Assembly (NCBI RefSeq): GCF_000801105.2
Contig: NC_079517.1
Coordinates: forward strand, 19,911,579-19,975,578
Length of the DNA stretch: 64,000 nt
Direction: 5' to 3'
DNA from: Raphanus sativus
Taxonomy: Eukaryota; Streptophyta; Magnoliopsida; Brassicales; Brassicaceae
The notes below the pieces were generated by a model. It did no database searches, was not told where the DNA came from, and saw only the letters and a program-made list of their open reading frames with translations. The position numbers and the translations under genes were made by a program. Of this stretch, positions 13,101 through 23,560 are shown one piece after another. Every line of letters begins with the position of its first letter. Positions within the stretch are counted from its first letter, which is position 1.

Positions 13101-14538
13101 CAAGTCTATCAGTGACTTGACCAATAAGAAAGTTATCGGTAAGAAGCTGTCCAAAGGAAATCAAATTCATATGGAAGCCTTCCACATAATACACATTCTT
13201 CAAGTGTATATGGGAAGTAAGTCGTATAGTTCCTCTCTGTGTAGTAATAACATTTGCGCCAGCCGGTAATTTGACTGAGAGAGGGGAAACTAGATGTATA
13301 TCATGAAGTAAGTCGAGACGACCAGTCATGTGATGAGTGGCGCCTGTATCAAGGATCCAAACGGGATCATTGCTCTTACCGCTTAGACGATTTCCATCTG
13401 TGGTCCCTTTTGTCGGATTAAGAAGCTTCACTAACGTTTGCCACTGTGTATCAGAAAAGCCAGAGAGGCCTTGTCTATCGTTGTCGATTAGAGTCAGGTT
13501 GGCTGCTGCCGTGTTCGTTGAATCAACAATCTGAGAGGTGTTTGCACGTGGAGCTGTGTTTTGACCAGTCGTTGCTGCAGCTCCTTGTCCTCCTTGATAG
13601 TTGATCCTGTTTCGGGGTCGTGTTCCCCACCACTCCGGGAATCCAATAACACGGAAGCAGGAGGTAGCACGATGCCCTATTCTTCCACAGCTAGTACATG
13701 TAGTATTAGCGTTGAGGTTCGGAGGGCGTTGATAATTATTGTTCTGTCGAGATGTCGAGAAAGATCTGGTGTTCTCCGTTGAGTGTTGTTGTTGCTGCGA
13801 TGGCGCTTGAGCAGCAAAACTTAACACAGCTGGAGTGTCAGTTTTAGCATTGAGCTGGACGGTTTCATTCTGGACGATCGTTTGATACACAGTATTGAGA
13901 TCAGTGATTGGAATTTGTGCACAAATCTGAGATCTCACGGAGCTGTGAACATCATCTAGTCCATAGAGAAAATCGTGAACTCGAATGATTTCACGTTCTT
14001 TTTCATGAGCAGTCTGCAGGTCGCATTCACACTTGCCGCAGTTGCAGACTTTAGTTGATAGGCACTCAGCCATCGAATCCCATATTTTCGTGAGTCGTCC
14101 AAAATAATCTTCGACGGTAGATCCTACTTGGCGGTAGGTTGCTAGAGACGCACGAAGTTGCTGATAACGTGCACCGCTTTTGAGAGCAAACCTTTTCTTG
14201 ATGTGATCCCATAGGTCTTTAGCATTGTCTTTGTGAGAAATATTGGATCGTAGTTTTGATTCGATTGTTTGTTTGATCCAGGTCACGAGAAGATGATTAT
14301 TTGCCATCCAGTCTTCAAAGTCGGGGGAGTCACTCGGTGGTTTCGATATAGTGCCGTCGATGAAGGCGAATTTCTTTCGTGCACTTAGGGCAACACGAAA
14401 ATTTTGCGCCCATTCATCATAGTTTCTTCCATTGAGCAGAGGCTGAGAAATAACTGCTCCAAGATTATCGTTTGTTGACAAGTCGTATGGAGAGATTGTT
14501 CGTCGTGTTGAGCTTGTGGTCGCAAGAGGTCCTGTCAT
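10177..14538 (-). CDS. Copia gag-pol polyprotein
   Basis: An uninterrupted 1453-residue frame; the first true ATG is at 14538, since the two codons before it have no ATG. Domains in order: gag of the UBN2/DUF4219 type (about residues 20-230), zinc knuckle CTSCGRIGHRATSC (about 280), protease DTGATHHMTG (about 400), integrase with HQRLGHPSS and DVCLRSKQTR, catalytic DDYSRAVW, SDNGTEF and PQQNGRVERKH (about 520-700), reverse transcriptase with YVDDLVIAG (about 1110), and RNase H with LSSTEAEYRAM (about 1330). Length and order are those of a normal plant Copia polyprotein. No stop or frameshift was seen, so it may be functional. The stop codon overlaps the polypurine tract region. Confidence 0.96.
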   Translation of the reverse strand: MTGPLATTSSTRRTISPYDLSTNDNLGAVISQPLLNGRNYDEWAQNFRVALSARKKFAFIDGTISKPPSDSPDFEDWMANNHLLVTWIKQTIESKLRSNISHKDNAKDLWDHIKKRFALKSGARYQQLRASLATYRQVGSTVEDYFGRLTKIWDSMAECLSTKVCNCGKCECDLQTAHEKEREIIRVHDFLYGLDDVHSSVRSQICAQIPITDLNTVYQTIVQNETVQLNAKTDTPAVLSFAAQAPSQQQQHSTENTRSFSTSRQNNNYQRPPNLNANTTCTSCGRIGHRATSCFRVIGFPEWWGTRPRNRINYQGGQGAAATTGQNTAPRANTSQIVDSTNTAAANLTLIDNDRQGLSGFSDTQWQTLVKLLNPTKGTTDGNRLSGKSNDPVWILDTGATHHMTGRLDLLHDIHLVSPLSVKLPAGANVITTQRGTIRLTSHIHLKNVYYVEGFHMNLISFGQLLTDNFLIGQVTDRLVILQDRTTRTLIGVGEREGDGLYLFRGLETAAAFNTTTSDEGVLWHQRLGHPSSCVVNLLPDVKLKSTSLALSLSSCDVCLRSKQTRNSFSNSYNKASCSFELIHCDLWGPYRTSAFCGSRYFLTIVDDYSRAVWLYLLPDKVNVSARLQKFVALVQRQHNQKIKTIRSDNGTEFMCLTKYFREHGIIHETSCVGTPQQNGRVERKHRHILNVARALRFQAGLPIEFWAECALTACYLINRTLSKLLNDKTPYEMLYKRKPAFDQLHVFGCLCYAHNQNHHGDKFASRSRWCVFLGYPYGKKGWRLYDLEKEECFTSRDVLFQETVFPFLERKSKTTTTSPITQTMETLPTIPTDEDEDTNPSSTTIDIPLTWTMISAPTSPQPESNDPSTTTATPALGRGLRTKQPSTRLADFVVNTVTLTPLAALSTSQSSGMVYPLSAYYTTARFSESHCNYLSALTLMVEPHSYKEAVLLDVWKKAMRFEIDALELNKTWDLVELPPGKIALGCKWVFRIKLKADGTLERYKARLVVLGNKQIEGIDYGETFAPVAKMTTFRIFLDVSAKQDYEVHQMDVHNAFLHGDLDEEVYMKLPPGFQSDSDNRVCRLRKSLYGLKQAPRCWFAKLTYALCAFGFTQSRSDYSFFVSTKNGSTIRVLVYVDDLVIAGNSTSAIQDFKSYISAFFHMKDLGSLKYFLGLEVARSPEGFYLCQRKYCTDVVTEVGMLGCKPAGFPIYQKHGLAVAKTPLLSEPVRYRRLVGRLVYLSATRPDLAYSIHILTQFMQEPQEAHWEAAVHVIRYLKGTLGQGILLCAAPPIHLTGWSDSDWEGCPLTRRSLTGWIVQMGTSVISWKTQKQDTVALSSTEAEYRAMTELVREFKWIKGLLLDFGIRHTRPMTLMCDNQSAIYLTRNPVFRERTKHIEAECHFIRDHIKNGTIETKHVVSKDQLADIITKAQGRKEFDIFHYKLGIRNLYAPT

Positions 14539-14661
14539 CGTCAAGTTCGAAGTTCGTGAGTTTCTTGTTCGGGAGTCGGAGCTTTAGTTCAAGCGAGGTC
14601 GTGATCGAGGATCGTAGTAATCACTGGTTCGAGAAGAAAAATAATCGATGTCTCAAAGTCG

Positions 14662-14675
14662 TGGCTCTGATACCA
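14662..14675 (-). promoter_or_regulatory. Primer-binding site (tRNA-iMet)
   Basis: The minus strand reads TGGTATCAGAGCCA immediately after the 5' LTR. It is complementary to the 3' end of plant initiator tRNA-Met, where minus-strand DNA synthesis of Copia elements begins. Confidence 0.9.
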
Positions 14676-14853
14676 TGAGAAGTTATGTAATTCGATAATC
14701 GGTTTGTCTTATTCATTCATGACCTCAAGGTCTTCTTTATATACAAGTCACGATCACCTACTTCTAAGGACAAAAGAAAATCTAATACAATCGAAATAAG
14801 GAAATATGCCAAAAGATAAACATGATCGAGATATATGGAAATATAGCTTAATA
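14676..14853 (-). repeat. Copia 5' LTR
   Basis: A 178-bp LTR with the element's promoter. A TATATAAAG-like box (minus strand) lies in the middle, around 14736. It differs from the 3' LTR at two sites. Confidence 0.93.
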
Positions 14854-17049
14854 TTTTTAGCTTGAAATTATGTGATATTAAAAGTGTGATATGTTTTAAT
14901 TTTGTTAGGGATGATGAAGTTATATCAACTGTTATTTTATTATTAATTTTCTCTGTAATAAGTATAACTTGTTTTCATCATTAGTATAAACAACACAAAA
15001 TTAATAAAAGAACAATTTCCCTTTAAGTTGCACAATTATAGTTATAATAAATCATTTACGATGAAGACAAAAGCTTACAAGAATTTGAAGAAACCAACAA
15101 AGCAATATATATATATATATATAAATAGAGTAGAGAAAAAGTGGATGAATTGATTCCAGCATTATAAACAAGGGTCTCTCCATATGTTTATCCAACAGAT
15201 AAAAGTGAAACATGATTAGAAATTCCATTGTCCAAAATATTCAAGAGCATCTTTTATAGAAGATTTCTTCGAGAAGTCTGCTAATACATAACATCTTAGC
15301 CGATTTCTCATAAAAATCTTCGAACCATAATGGGGAAACTAAATATTTTCAATGAAAGTTGACAGCTAATTAGAATTCTAATTCTCTGTCAAATATCATT
15401 AAAAACTTTAATTTTCCGCTTAAGTATTAATTTGGCAGACATCTTCATAGTTTTCTCGAGAAGTCTACTATTGAAATCCAATATATAGTTCTCAGATTTG
15501 AAAAACATGTATATCCAAAAATGTTTAAAATAATATCAAAAAAAAAAAAATAGAAAATATACATTTTAAGCTTAATAAGAAATTTATTTTTACAATTTAA
15601 CATATTTATTTATTTATATCTAAAACATAAAAATTTACTCTATATTATTTCAAACTATATTTTCACAAATAAAATAATAAAACATATAATCACAATGAAT
15701 TTGAGTTTTTATATTTTGTGTGTTTAAAATACATAAAAAACAAATAAATATATAAAAGATTTATAGATTTGTATCTTACTTTTTAGAGAGAAAGATAAAC
15801 TAAAAAAATACACTTTAAGTTAAAATATTAAGAAAATAATCACATTAAACTGAATTTATGACATTATTCAGATGTAACACACAAAAACATAAATTTGCAA
15901 AGCAGAAGTCTGCTAGTGCGTTACAGCTTAGCAGACTACTAGAGCAGTATGAAGTCTTCTACTGAAGTCCTCGTACGAGATACTTCATATCTAAAAAACT
16001 TGCATATCTAAAATCATTAAAACAATTTCAAAACAGAGAAAAACTTTAAAATATAGTTTTAAATGGTAAAAAGAAACGAAACAACCACATTAGGTTGAAT
16101 ATATAGTTTTATTCGAATATAATACATGAAATGCACAAAAATATGTATCTAATTTATTTAGATCTCCCTTGTTAGGAGAGGAAGATGAAAACTAAGGAAT
16201 GGAAAACCTGCAAAAATAAGATTAAGAAGTGAGAAAGATACATGAGATAAAAAGATGAGAAATTGATAGAAAGTTTAGTTTTTTCAAACTCAAGGAGATT
16301 AGAGAGAAATTAGAGAGTTTACAAGATAGAGACATTACAATTTTTGTTGAGGCAATTTAAGAGAAAAAGAAGGAATGTGTAAACTATAATGTATAAGGAT
16401 AACATAATTATAACTAATTAAAAATTGGGGAGAAGATTTCTCAATAATTCTGCTAATGCATTATAGTTTAGCAGATTGCTTCAGAAGTCTTTTAGTGCAT
16501 TACAGTTTAGCAGATTTCTCAATAAGTTTCCTAACACTAAATTTACTTTGTGTTCTAGAAGAATTTTAAAGAAATCTGCTAGTGCATAATTTCTTGTCAG
16601 ATTTTCTACCTCTAAACCCTAAAATCAAATAGTTTAACTAGAGACTAACACTTCATTAAATATAAAATCAACTTATAAAATGTAATATATACAAAACTAA
16701 ACTGTCATAAAAATAAACACTTCGTTAAACATAAAATCAGGAAAACAATATTTTAATATTCTAATATTTAACCCTAAAAATATCAACTTTACTTGAACAT
16801 ATGTAAACTCATGACTTATGGTCTATATTCATTCATCTATATAAATTTTATAATTTTATTTAATTTAAATTTACATGATTTAGAATTATTTATAATTAAA
16901 TTATTTCATTTTATTTTCCATCAAAAATTTTAAAATTTTATAAATTAATTTTAAAATTAAATATGAGTAGATTTCCGAGAAAATTATCGTAGAAACATTT
17001 ATTGTATCGAGAAGATTTCTCATAGTTATAACCGTAAAGTCTCTATTTT

Positions 17050-17290
17050 GTATTTAGTCGTTAGAGAATAATTATAATTTCACTATTATTGTCGGTCATT
17101 TTTGTATTCGATTAAATTTAAAGTATAAGTTTACATTCAAACTGAAGTATTGAGTTTTTTTAGCAAATAGTGTTTATTCGTTAGAGAATAATATAATTTC
17201 ACTATTATTGTAGGTCATTTTGTATTCGATTAAATTTGAAGTATAAGTTTACATTCAAACTGAAGTATTGAGTTTTTTTTAGCAAATTGC
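17050..17290. repeat. 120-bp tandem duplication
   Basis: Two adjacent copies, period 120 bp ('cgttagagaataat' at 17059 and 17179), each ending in 'gagtttttt' and 'agcaaat'. They differ by a few substitutions and small indels. Confidence 0.85.
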
Positions 17291-17734
17291 CCTTCAATTT
17301 GTGTGTATCTTCTTTTTAAAAGACACGTTCAACAGGTATATTGTATGGGAACCGGATGTTAAAAATTCAAATATATCTTACTGTTATAGGGAAAAAAGAT
17401 ACGTTTTCACCACACATGTTTCTAGATGATACATGACTGGACTATATTCATCCATTTTCTAATATCTTCATCATTTTCTTTACTTAAAACATTGAAGTTT
17501 ATTTACCCAGACAGTTATTCCACTATATATGTTTTCAATTTTGGTTGGCAACAGTGAACGTGTCAAAAGTTTAAAACATAACTCTTGCCTAAGCTACACA
17601 TATAGGTCAAATTTAATATAAAAAAAGATTCCAAAATCTAACCCTAAAATACAAAAATATTATAAAATATGTTACCAAACCCTAAACCAAAGAATATCAT
17701 GACTCACATGTGTTAAAAAAATTCAGTTTTATTA

Positions 17735-17845
17735 GATCTTCATTTATATCACTTACAAATGTTTATGATTACATATTTTCAATTTTTATGAATGATCTTC
17801 ATTTATATCATTTACAAATGTTTATGATTACATATTTTCAACTTT
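17735..17845. repeat. 59-bp tandem duplication
   Basis: The unit starting 'gatcttcatttatatca' occurs at 17735 and 17794 with nearly identical sequence through 'acatattttcaa'. Confidence 0.85.
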
Positions 17846-19689
17846 TTTCCCATAAAACATTTTTTGATAAAATTTATAAATTATTTTTAAGATATACAAT
17901 ATGAGAAGACTTGCAGGGTGTCTTCTCACAGAAGACTTACAAAATCATATAAGACTTCCCAGTGTTATATTTTATAAAAAACATATTTTTTCTTTCTGTT
18001 TGGTCATAAATGGTTGGTTGTAACTTCACTATACTTTTGAGTTATTTTTGCATTTAATTGAAGTTAGTGTATACTTTTGCATTTAAAATCAAGTTTTATG
18101 TTATTTTTGGTAAATTCTCCAAAATTAAATAAGTAAATTGATGGAATTTTTTAAAGTTGTATTGATAAATAAATATATATATATATATATATTTTTTTGT
18201 TTAAAATAAAATATTTTTAGCTAACTAAATCACTAATATGGAAACAGTGTGCATAGCATGTCATTGAATACTCTACTTACATTCTATTTGAGTAGTTTCT
18301 AAATTTACATTAGTGGATACAATTATCTATTTTTATTTCATAGTTCATTTCATAAAATAATTATACTAATAATTAAGTAACTGTTAGTTTATATTTTTAA
18401 TATTATGTTTATGTATGATTTTATGTCTTCATAAATATCTTTATAGGCTATCAATTATAATAAGGGAATTTTGCAAATATGACATAAAACTTGAAGTCAA
18501 ATGCAAAAGTAATTTGTTTTTTGTTTACTGGAATTTTAATTTTTCATATTCACCCTAGAAGTTCAAGTTATTAACAAAAATACAGTTATTTTCTGTCTTT
18601 TTCAAAATAGTTGTGTTATTCTATCATCATTATCTTCCTCTTTTAGTTACAACATTGCCAATTTCATCAATATTTCAACCACCACGAACAACCAATATTA
18701 AGCTCTAAATGCACCTAAAATTGACATCTAAATCTTCGTATCCTTGTTTTTTACTCACACAAACCATTTCCCTTTCACTTTCTCTCTCATTTCATTCCAA
18801 AATCCAAAATTTTTATTTCAGAACTTATAAGCTTATTTGAGTTACTCAATCATGTTTTTGGTCAAGAATGAGTGGGTAACTTTCGTTTAGAAGTTTTGTG
18901 TACTTGGAGTAACTAAACATGAATCTTACCCGATATAAGAATGATGTTTGATTTTTTTTCAGATCTGTTTCACGAAGAAGACTTCTAGAGTGAATCATGC
19001 TAAATTAATTTTGTAGTTGACTATTTTGTGTGTACTTCGTAGAAGACTTCTCTTCTAACCTTTCTTTGTAACCAAAAAATATAGATAAAACTTCTATAGA
19101 AGTCATCTCTAATAAGCAGATTAGTTTTTCAGCTGGCCAAAGTATTCCAGATATTTGATTTTCCAAAATAGACTTCCGAAAAAGTCTTCTTGGGAAACCT
19201 TCTATAGTAGTCTTCTTACCATCACATTAAGTCTTCGAAGTGTCGAAAAAAGTCTGTGTGGGTTAGTTTTGCAATTGACAATAAATAATTAACATTTAGT
19301 ATTAATCAGAAGACTTTATTTCGAAGTCTTCCTTGGTTTTATTTTGATATTCCGGTAAAACATGTTGTTTTGAAAGAAGTGTTTTCTTAAAAACTCAAAC
19401 ATGGTCAATTGCAAAACTAATCTACATAAACTTTTTGCGACACTTCGAAGACTTCTATAGAAAAGTGAAATATCTGCAAAATTCAGTCAATTGCAAAACT
19501 AACATGCTTATTAGAAAGATTTATCTGGTATTATCGAGAAATTAAAAAAAAAACAAAAGTAAGCCAACATTTACAAATGAAGACTTCTCTAGAAGTCTGC
19601 TCTATAAAACTTTGAAATTAAAAAGTTTGTAGTTTGGAATGAAATGAGATAGAAGGTAAAAGAGAAATTGTTTGTGCATGTAAGAAATA

Positions 19690-21224
19690 CTAGAGTTTGA
19701 CCATGCGCCCGCATAGGTATTTATTTTTTGTTCTTATATATTCTAATGTTTGATAATTTTACCAGCTTGATTTTTTTTTGCGTTCATGTTGTAGATTAAT
19801 ATGTTATTTATTTTTGATATTTGTGTGTCTTGTTCAATGCGTTTAGCTTCCGAATTATAAGAAATTTTGTTTTTTTCGTTCTGCGAGCTTCTATTCAATT
19901 TATTTTGATATATCAAACAATAAATGTAAATATTGTAAATTTAAATATACTTTTAAGATTTATTAAATTATTTTCTAAACATTTTGATTTAAATTTATAT
20001 ATAAAGCTCATATAGAGTTTAAATAAATACATGTATAGAGCTTGATATCCGCGCCGGTGCGGCTGTTTGTTTTAACTTGTATAATCATTGTTATCTTATA
20101 AACCATTGGTAGTTACTATATTTTATTAATTGAGATCAAACGTTATAGATTATTGTTTGATTATTATCGTATTGAATGTATTTGTATCACGAATAAATGA
20201 TTACTAATACATCCAAGCACTAATATTTTTTTGTTTCTACTAATTTTATATTGTGCTCAAACCCTAATATTTAAAAGAGCAATTCTCTCAATAACATTTT
20301 TAAGTTTTTGTCACCAAAATATCTTCAAAAATTATTTAAAATATTTGAGAGAATATTATTAAAGGCATGTGATATATTTTTGATCAAAGTGGGATAAGAT
20401 TAATAAAAAACCTTAAAGATAGCACCGGAACGTCACCGGAACCTCACAAAGCTACCGGATAGATAAGTGATCATGCAAGTTTTGAAAACAGAATATGAAT
20501 ATAGCGTTAATAAGATTGTTATGGTTAGTTATGATTATTGCTTTAAAATAGGAAAATATTTTGGAATTTTATTGATTTTAATTATGTACGTACTGAATTA
20601 TTAGTTTAGATTTGGTGCACCGAAAATATCTTTTTTATACAAACTGACCAAATAAAATATTATAAATATATTTTGCATATTATACAAACAATACAGTTGT
20701 TCATACAAAATAGTTTCTACATAGTTTGAAGAACAACAGAAAATTAGAAAAATGTATTACACAAACCATACAACTGTTCACAAGAATAGTTTGTAAATTA
20801 TTTGAAGAACAATCAAAAATCAAACAAAAAAAGAACAATTTATTAAAATAATACTTAGATGATAAAAAGTCCATGTATAATCACATACTTGAATGATCAT
20901 GATTTGGTTGAATTATCATGATATGTATTGGATCGATTTTGTGGTAGGTGTCGCACAATTGGTATATAATCGTAGACTCGTAGTTAAATGAATTTTGATA
21001 AATTTGGATTTACTTTGGCAGACAATACCAACCATTACTAACCGCTAAATAATTGGTTTTCAGCACGTTAGTTTACGTTGGTCTTTGTTTAATATGTGGC
21101 TTAAATTTAGCTGGTTTATTAATATTCTAACATCTTGATATTAAAGATCAGTGACATTCAATTGTAATTGTTAAGGAAAATTTATGGTTAAATACTATTT
21201 GTATTTCAATTTTAATAGTTTAGA
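19690..21224 (-). mobile_element. Non-autonomous Helitron, 1.5 kb
   Basis: On the minus strand the 5' end at 21224 reads A then TCTAAACTATTAAAATTGAA, a start shared with two other Helitrons in this window. The 3' end has an ATGCG/CGCAT hairpin and then CTAG at 19690, followed by T. The interior is AT-rich and has no gene. A degenerate terminus-like hairpin (near 20047-20062) lies inside. Confidence 0.7.
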
Positions 21225-22428
21225 TAGATGACTATGAAGATATAGATCTGGATTTAAGGTGCATTTGGAACTTAAAATTGATTATTTATAGTGGTTGATG
21301 TATTGAAACTGAGTTATCCTCTGTTTATCATTTGAGTATCATTTAAAAAGATGTAACATTATATTTTGTATTAGTTACATTTTAATCTTACTGAGTTGCC
21401 AACACTTCTTTACGTTACTTATGTGGCAACTTTATAATTAGTTTTGACAAACTTGGACCAACTTTTTATCCTCTAAATTTGTTAACGAGAGATAAAGTAA
21501 TTGCTCATCTATCTTTATGGCTAGCAATTTATCAAAAAAAATTGCCAGCACTAAAAAGTATTTTTACACAGCTTGGTAAGATTTATATTTACGAACCACT
21601 GCCATATCCCTTATACTGAACCATAATATTAATTTTATGTTGATATAAGTCATGAAGAAATTTCAAAAAGAAGTCATGAAAAAATTCATAATACAACATT
21701 GTTCTGTTGTAAATTTTGTACTAAACTACCATATCTCTTATACTAAACTATTATAATAGTTGTCTGCATTGTTTTGTTAAGTTATAAGTTGTAATGCTCA
21801 AAACAAATTTGTTTCTAACTGTTTTATTATTCTGTAAGTTCTAATGTCATGTACAGAACAATATTTTTTTGGTTGAATTGCCTGTCAGTGCATGTCCAAA
21901 ACATATATGCATGTCCAAAACATGTATGTTTAAATATAAGGATGATGGTGCAACGCCAAAACATGTATACATGTAGTTGGTTCATCAATTTTTGTTAATT
22001 ATTCAACTATTTTTTATACTGGACTAGATAAAAATAATGGTCTCTCGATTTATTAGAAGATAATTAATTTTTATTAACTTAATGAGAAAATGTATACCAA
22101 GTAAAAAATCAATATACGTGACATACAAAATTGACTTCAATTTTGTATTTGGCTATTTGGCAATATATAACTCATATGTATTAAATAAAAATATCTTTCT
22201 TACTATCTTTGTGCCAAATTATATATAATTCAAAAGATATATTGTCATAACTAGATCCTAAAATGTAAGAAAAAAAATCAGTACATTTATGGCAAATATG
22301 AAAGTATATATATTCCAAAGATATTATTCTTTGGAGAAACTATATCAAACATTATACATTATGTTTGGTTTAGTACTTTGAAAGATGAGATCTATTTTTG
22401 TAACCTATATTTAGGTTTAACTATAAAA
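21225..22428. other. AT-rich tract, nothing recognised
   Basis: No coding signal, no clear repeat structure and no transposon terminus was seen on either strand. Confidence 0.4.
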
Positions 22429-22457
22429 CTAGATCATGACCCGCCCGAACGGGCGGG
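22429..22457 (-). mobile_element. Helitron 3' terminus
   Basis: On the minus strand a perfect 7-bp hairpin (CCCGCCC/GGGCGGG, loop GTTC on that strand, 22440-22457) is followed by CTAG at 22429-22432 and T. The element lies to the right; its 5' end was not fixed. Confidence 0.72.
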
Positions 22458-22845
22458 CTTTTTATTGTTTTGCAAATTCAGATTGTGTTTTTTTTATTGT
22501 AACGTAAGTTTTGCTATAAAACTTGTGTTTCGAATTTTTTGTATATTATGAAGCTAAATTATTGAAAATAATTATACATAATTTCTTAGTGAGTTTTATT
22601 TTATTTTGACATCTAATATATTTTCTGTAATGGTTCAAAACAATCTGTTATTTATATTAATGAATTGTCGGGTGATATTGTCCAGAAGCGGCTACAACTT
22701 GAAAAGTGTCAATAGTTTTCCACTCTCCAACTGGTAAGTCGCGCTGAAGACGGAAAATTTGATTCTTTTTGTAAGATGCTGCAATCTTTACACTGTACAT
22801 AACAACAACAACTAAATTATATGATGAATACTATAAGATGATTAC

Positions 22846-23180
22846 TGTATTCTTGTTCGTTTGGTATAGTCGACTGGTTGAAAATAATTTTGTGTATATA
22901 TTCTAAAATTGGATCTGATCTCAGTATCGTTATAAGACACAATCAACAGTCATAATATAATCAAAGTATATAGTTTGTGTATATAACAGTCATCGCTAGA
23001 ATATTAAAATTGGAGCATGTATAATGTATTCTTGTTAGTTTGTTATAGTTGACTGGTTGAAAATAATTTTGTGTATATATTCTAAAATTGGATCTGATTT
23101 TAGTATTGTTATAAGACACAGTCAACAGTCATAATATAATCAAAGTGTATAGTTTGTGTATATAAGAGTCCATAATCACA
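22846..23180. repeat. 179-bp tandem duplication
   Basis: 'tgtattcttgtt' begins both copies (22846 and 23025). The copies share the 'gactggttgaaaataatttt' segment and 'acagtcataatataatc'. The duplication lies inside the presumed Helitron body. Confidence 0.85.
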
Positions 23181-23268
23181 CATAAGATGACCGATAAATT
23201 AGACAGAAAAGTGTATAGTTTGTGTATATAACAGTCCAAATATATATGATTTAGTATGTATGATAATT

Positions 23269-23317
23269 ATTAAGATAATGACCACATGCTTGTCTAGTAT
23301 GTGGTCATTATCTTAAT
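23269..23317. repeat. Perfect 19-bp inverted repeat
   Basis: Arms at 23269-23287 and 23299-23317 are exact complements around an 11-nt loop. This would form a strong hairpin or cruciform. It stands in AT-rich DNA with repeated 'tttagtatgtat' units around it. Confidence 0.95.
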
Positions 23318-23528
23318 AAGATGCATTTAGTATGTATATTTGGTATGTAATATTTGGTATGTATATATGATTTAGTATGTATATTTGGTATGTAATAACT
23401 ACCACATTTAATAAGATGCATTTAGTATGTAATAACTACAGGTTCGTCTAATATAAGTTATGGTACGGTAGGTTAAATATGAAATAAATAGATTAGGCGT
23501 TAGTTAAGTTAAGGCATTTAATAAGATA

Positions 23529-23560
23529 TTAGATTCTGACCCGCCTTTCAAAAGGGCGGG
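23529..23560 (-). mobile_element. Probable Helitron 3' terminus
   Basis: On the minus strand a GC hairpin (CCCGCC / GGGCGGG with A/T extension, 23540-23560) is followed by CTAA then T, fitting the Helitron CTRR-T rule. The element would extend rightwards; no 5' end was identified. Confidence 0.55.

Larger units (their letters stand above)
9993..14853 (-). mobile_element. Full-length Ty1/Copia retrotransposon
   Basis: Two 178-bp LTRs (9993-10170 and 14676-14853) differ at only two positions. The element is flanked by a 5-bp duplication TTTTT (9988-9992 and 14854-14858). Reading the minus strand, the 5' LTR is followed at once by TGGTATCAGAGCC, the usual initiator-tRNA-Met primer-binding site. 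A polypurine tract TTGAGGGGGG lies directly before the 3' LTR. A single open frame spans nearly the whole interior. LTR identity of about 98.9% implies a recent insertion, roughly 0.4 million years at 1.5e-8 substitutions per site per year. All parts needed for mobility are visible. Confidence 0.95.
14859..19689. repeat. Gene-free transposon-like tract with palindromic GAAGACTTC/AGAAGTCTGC motifs
   Basis: No reading frame resembles a protein. From about 15.25 to 19.61 kb the sequence is studded with variants of GAAGACTTC, GAAGTCTTC and AGAAGTCTGC. Clear sites lie near 15268, 15458, 15905, 15950, 16480, 17905-17950, 18976, 19030, 19090, 19170-19240, 19310, 19440 and 19580. Many pair up as short hairpins. 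The tract also holds a 120-bp tandem duplication (about 17050-17290) and a 59-bp one (about 17735-17845). This looks like the non-coding body of one or more transposons whose ends could not be recognised. Confidence 0.55.
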
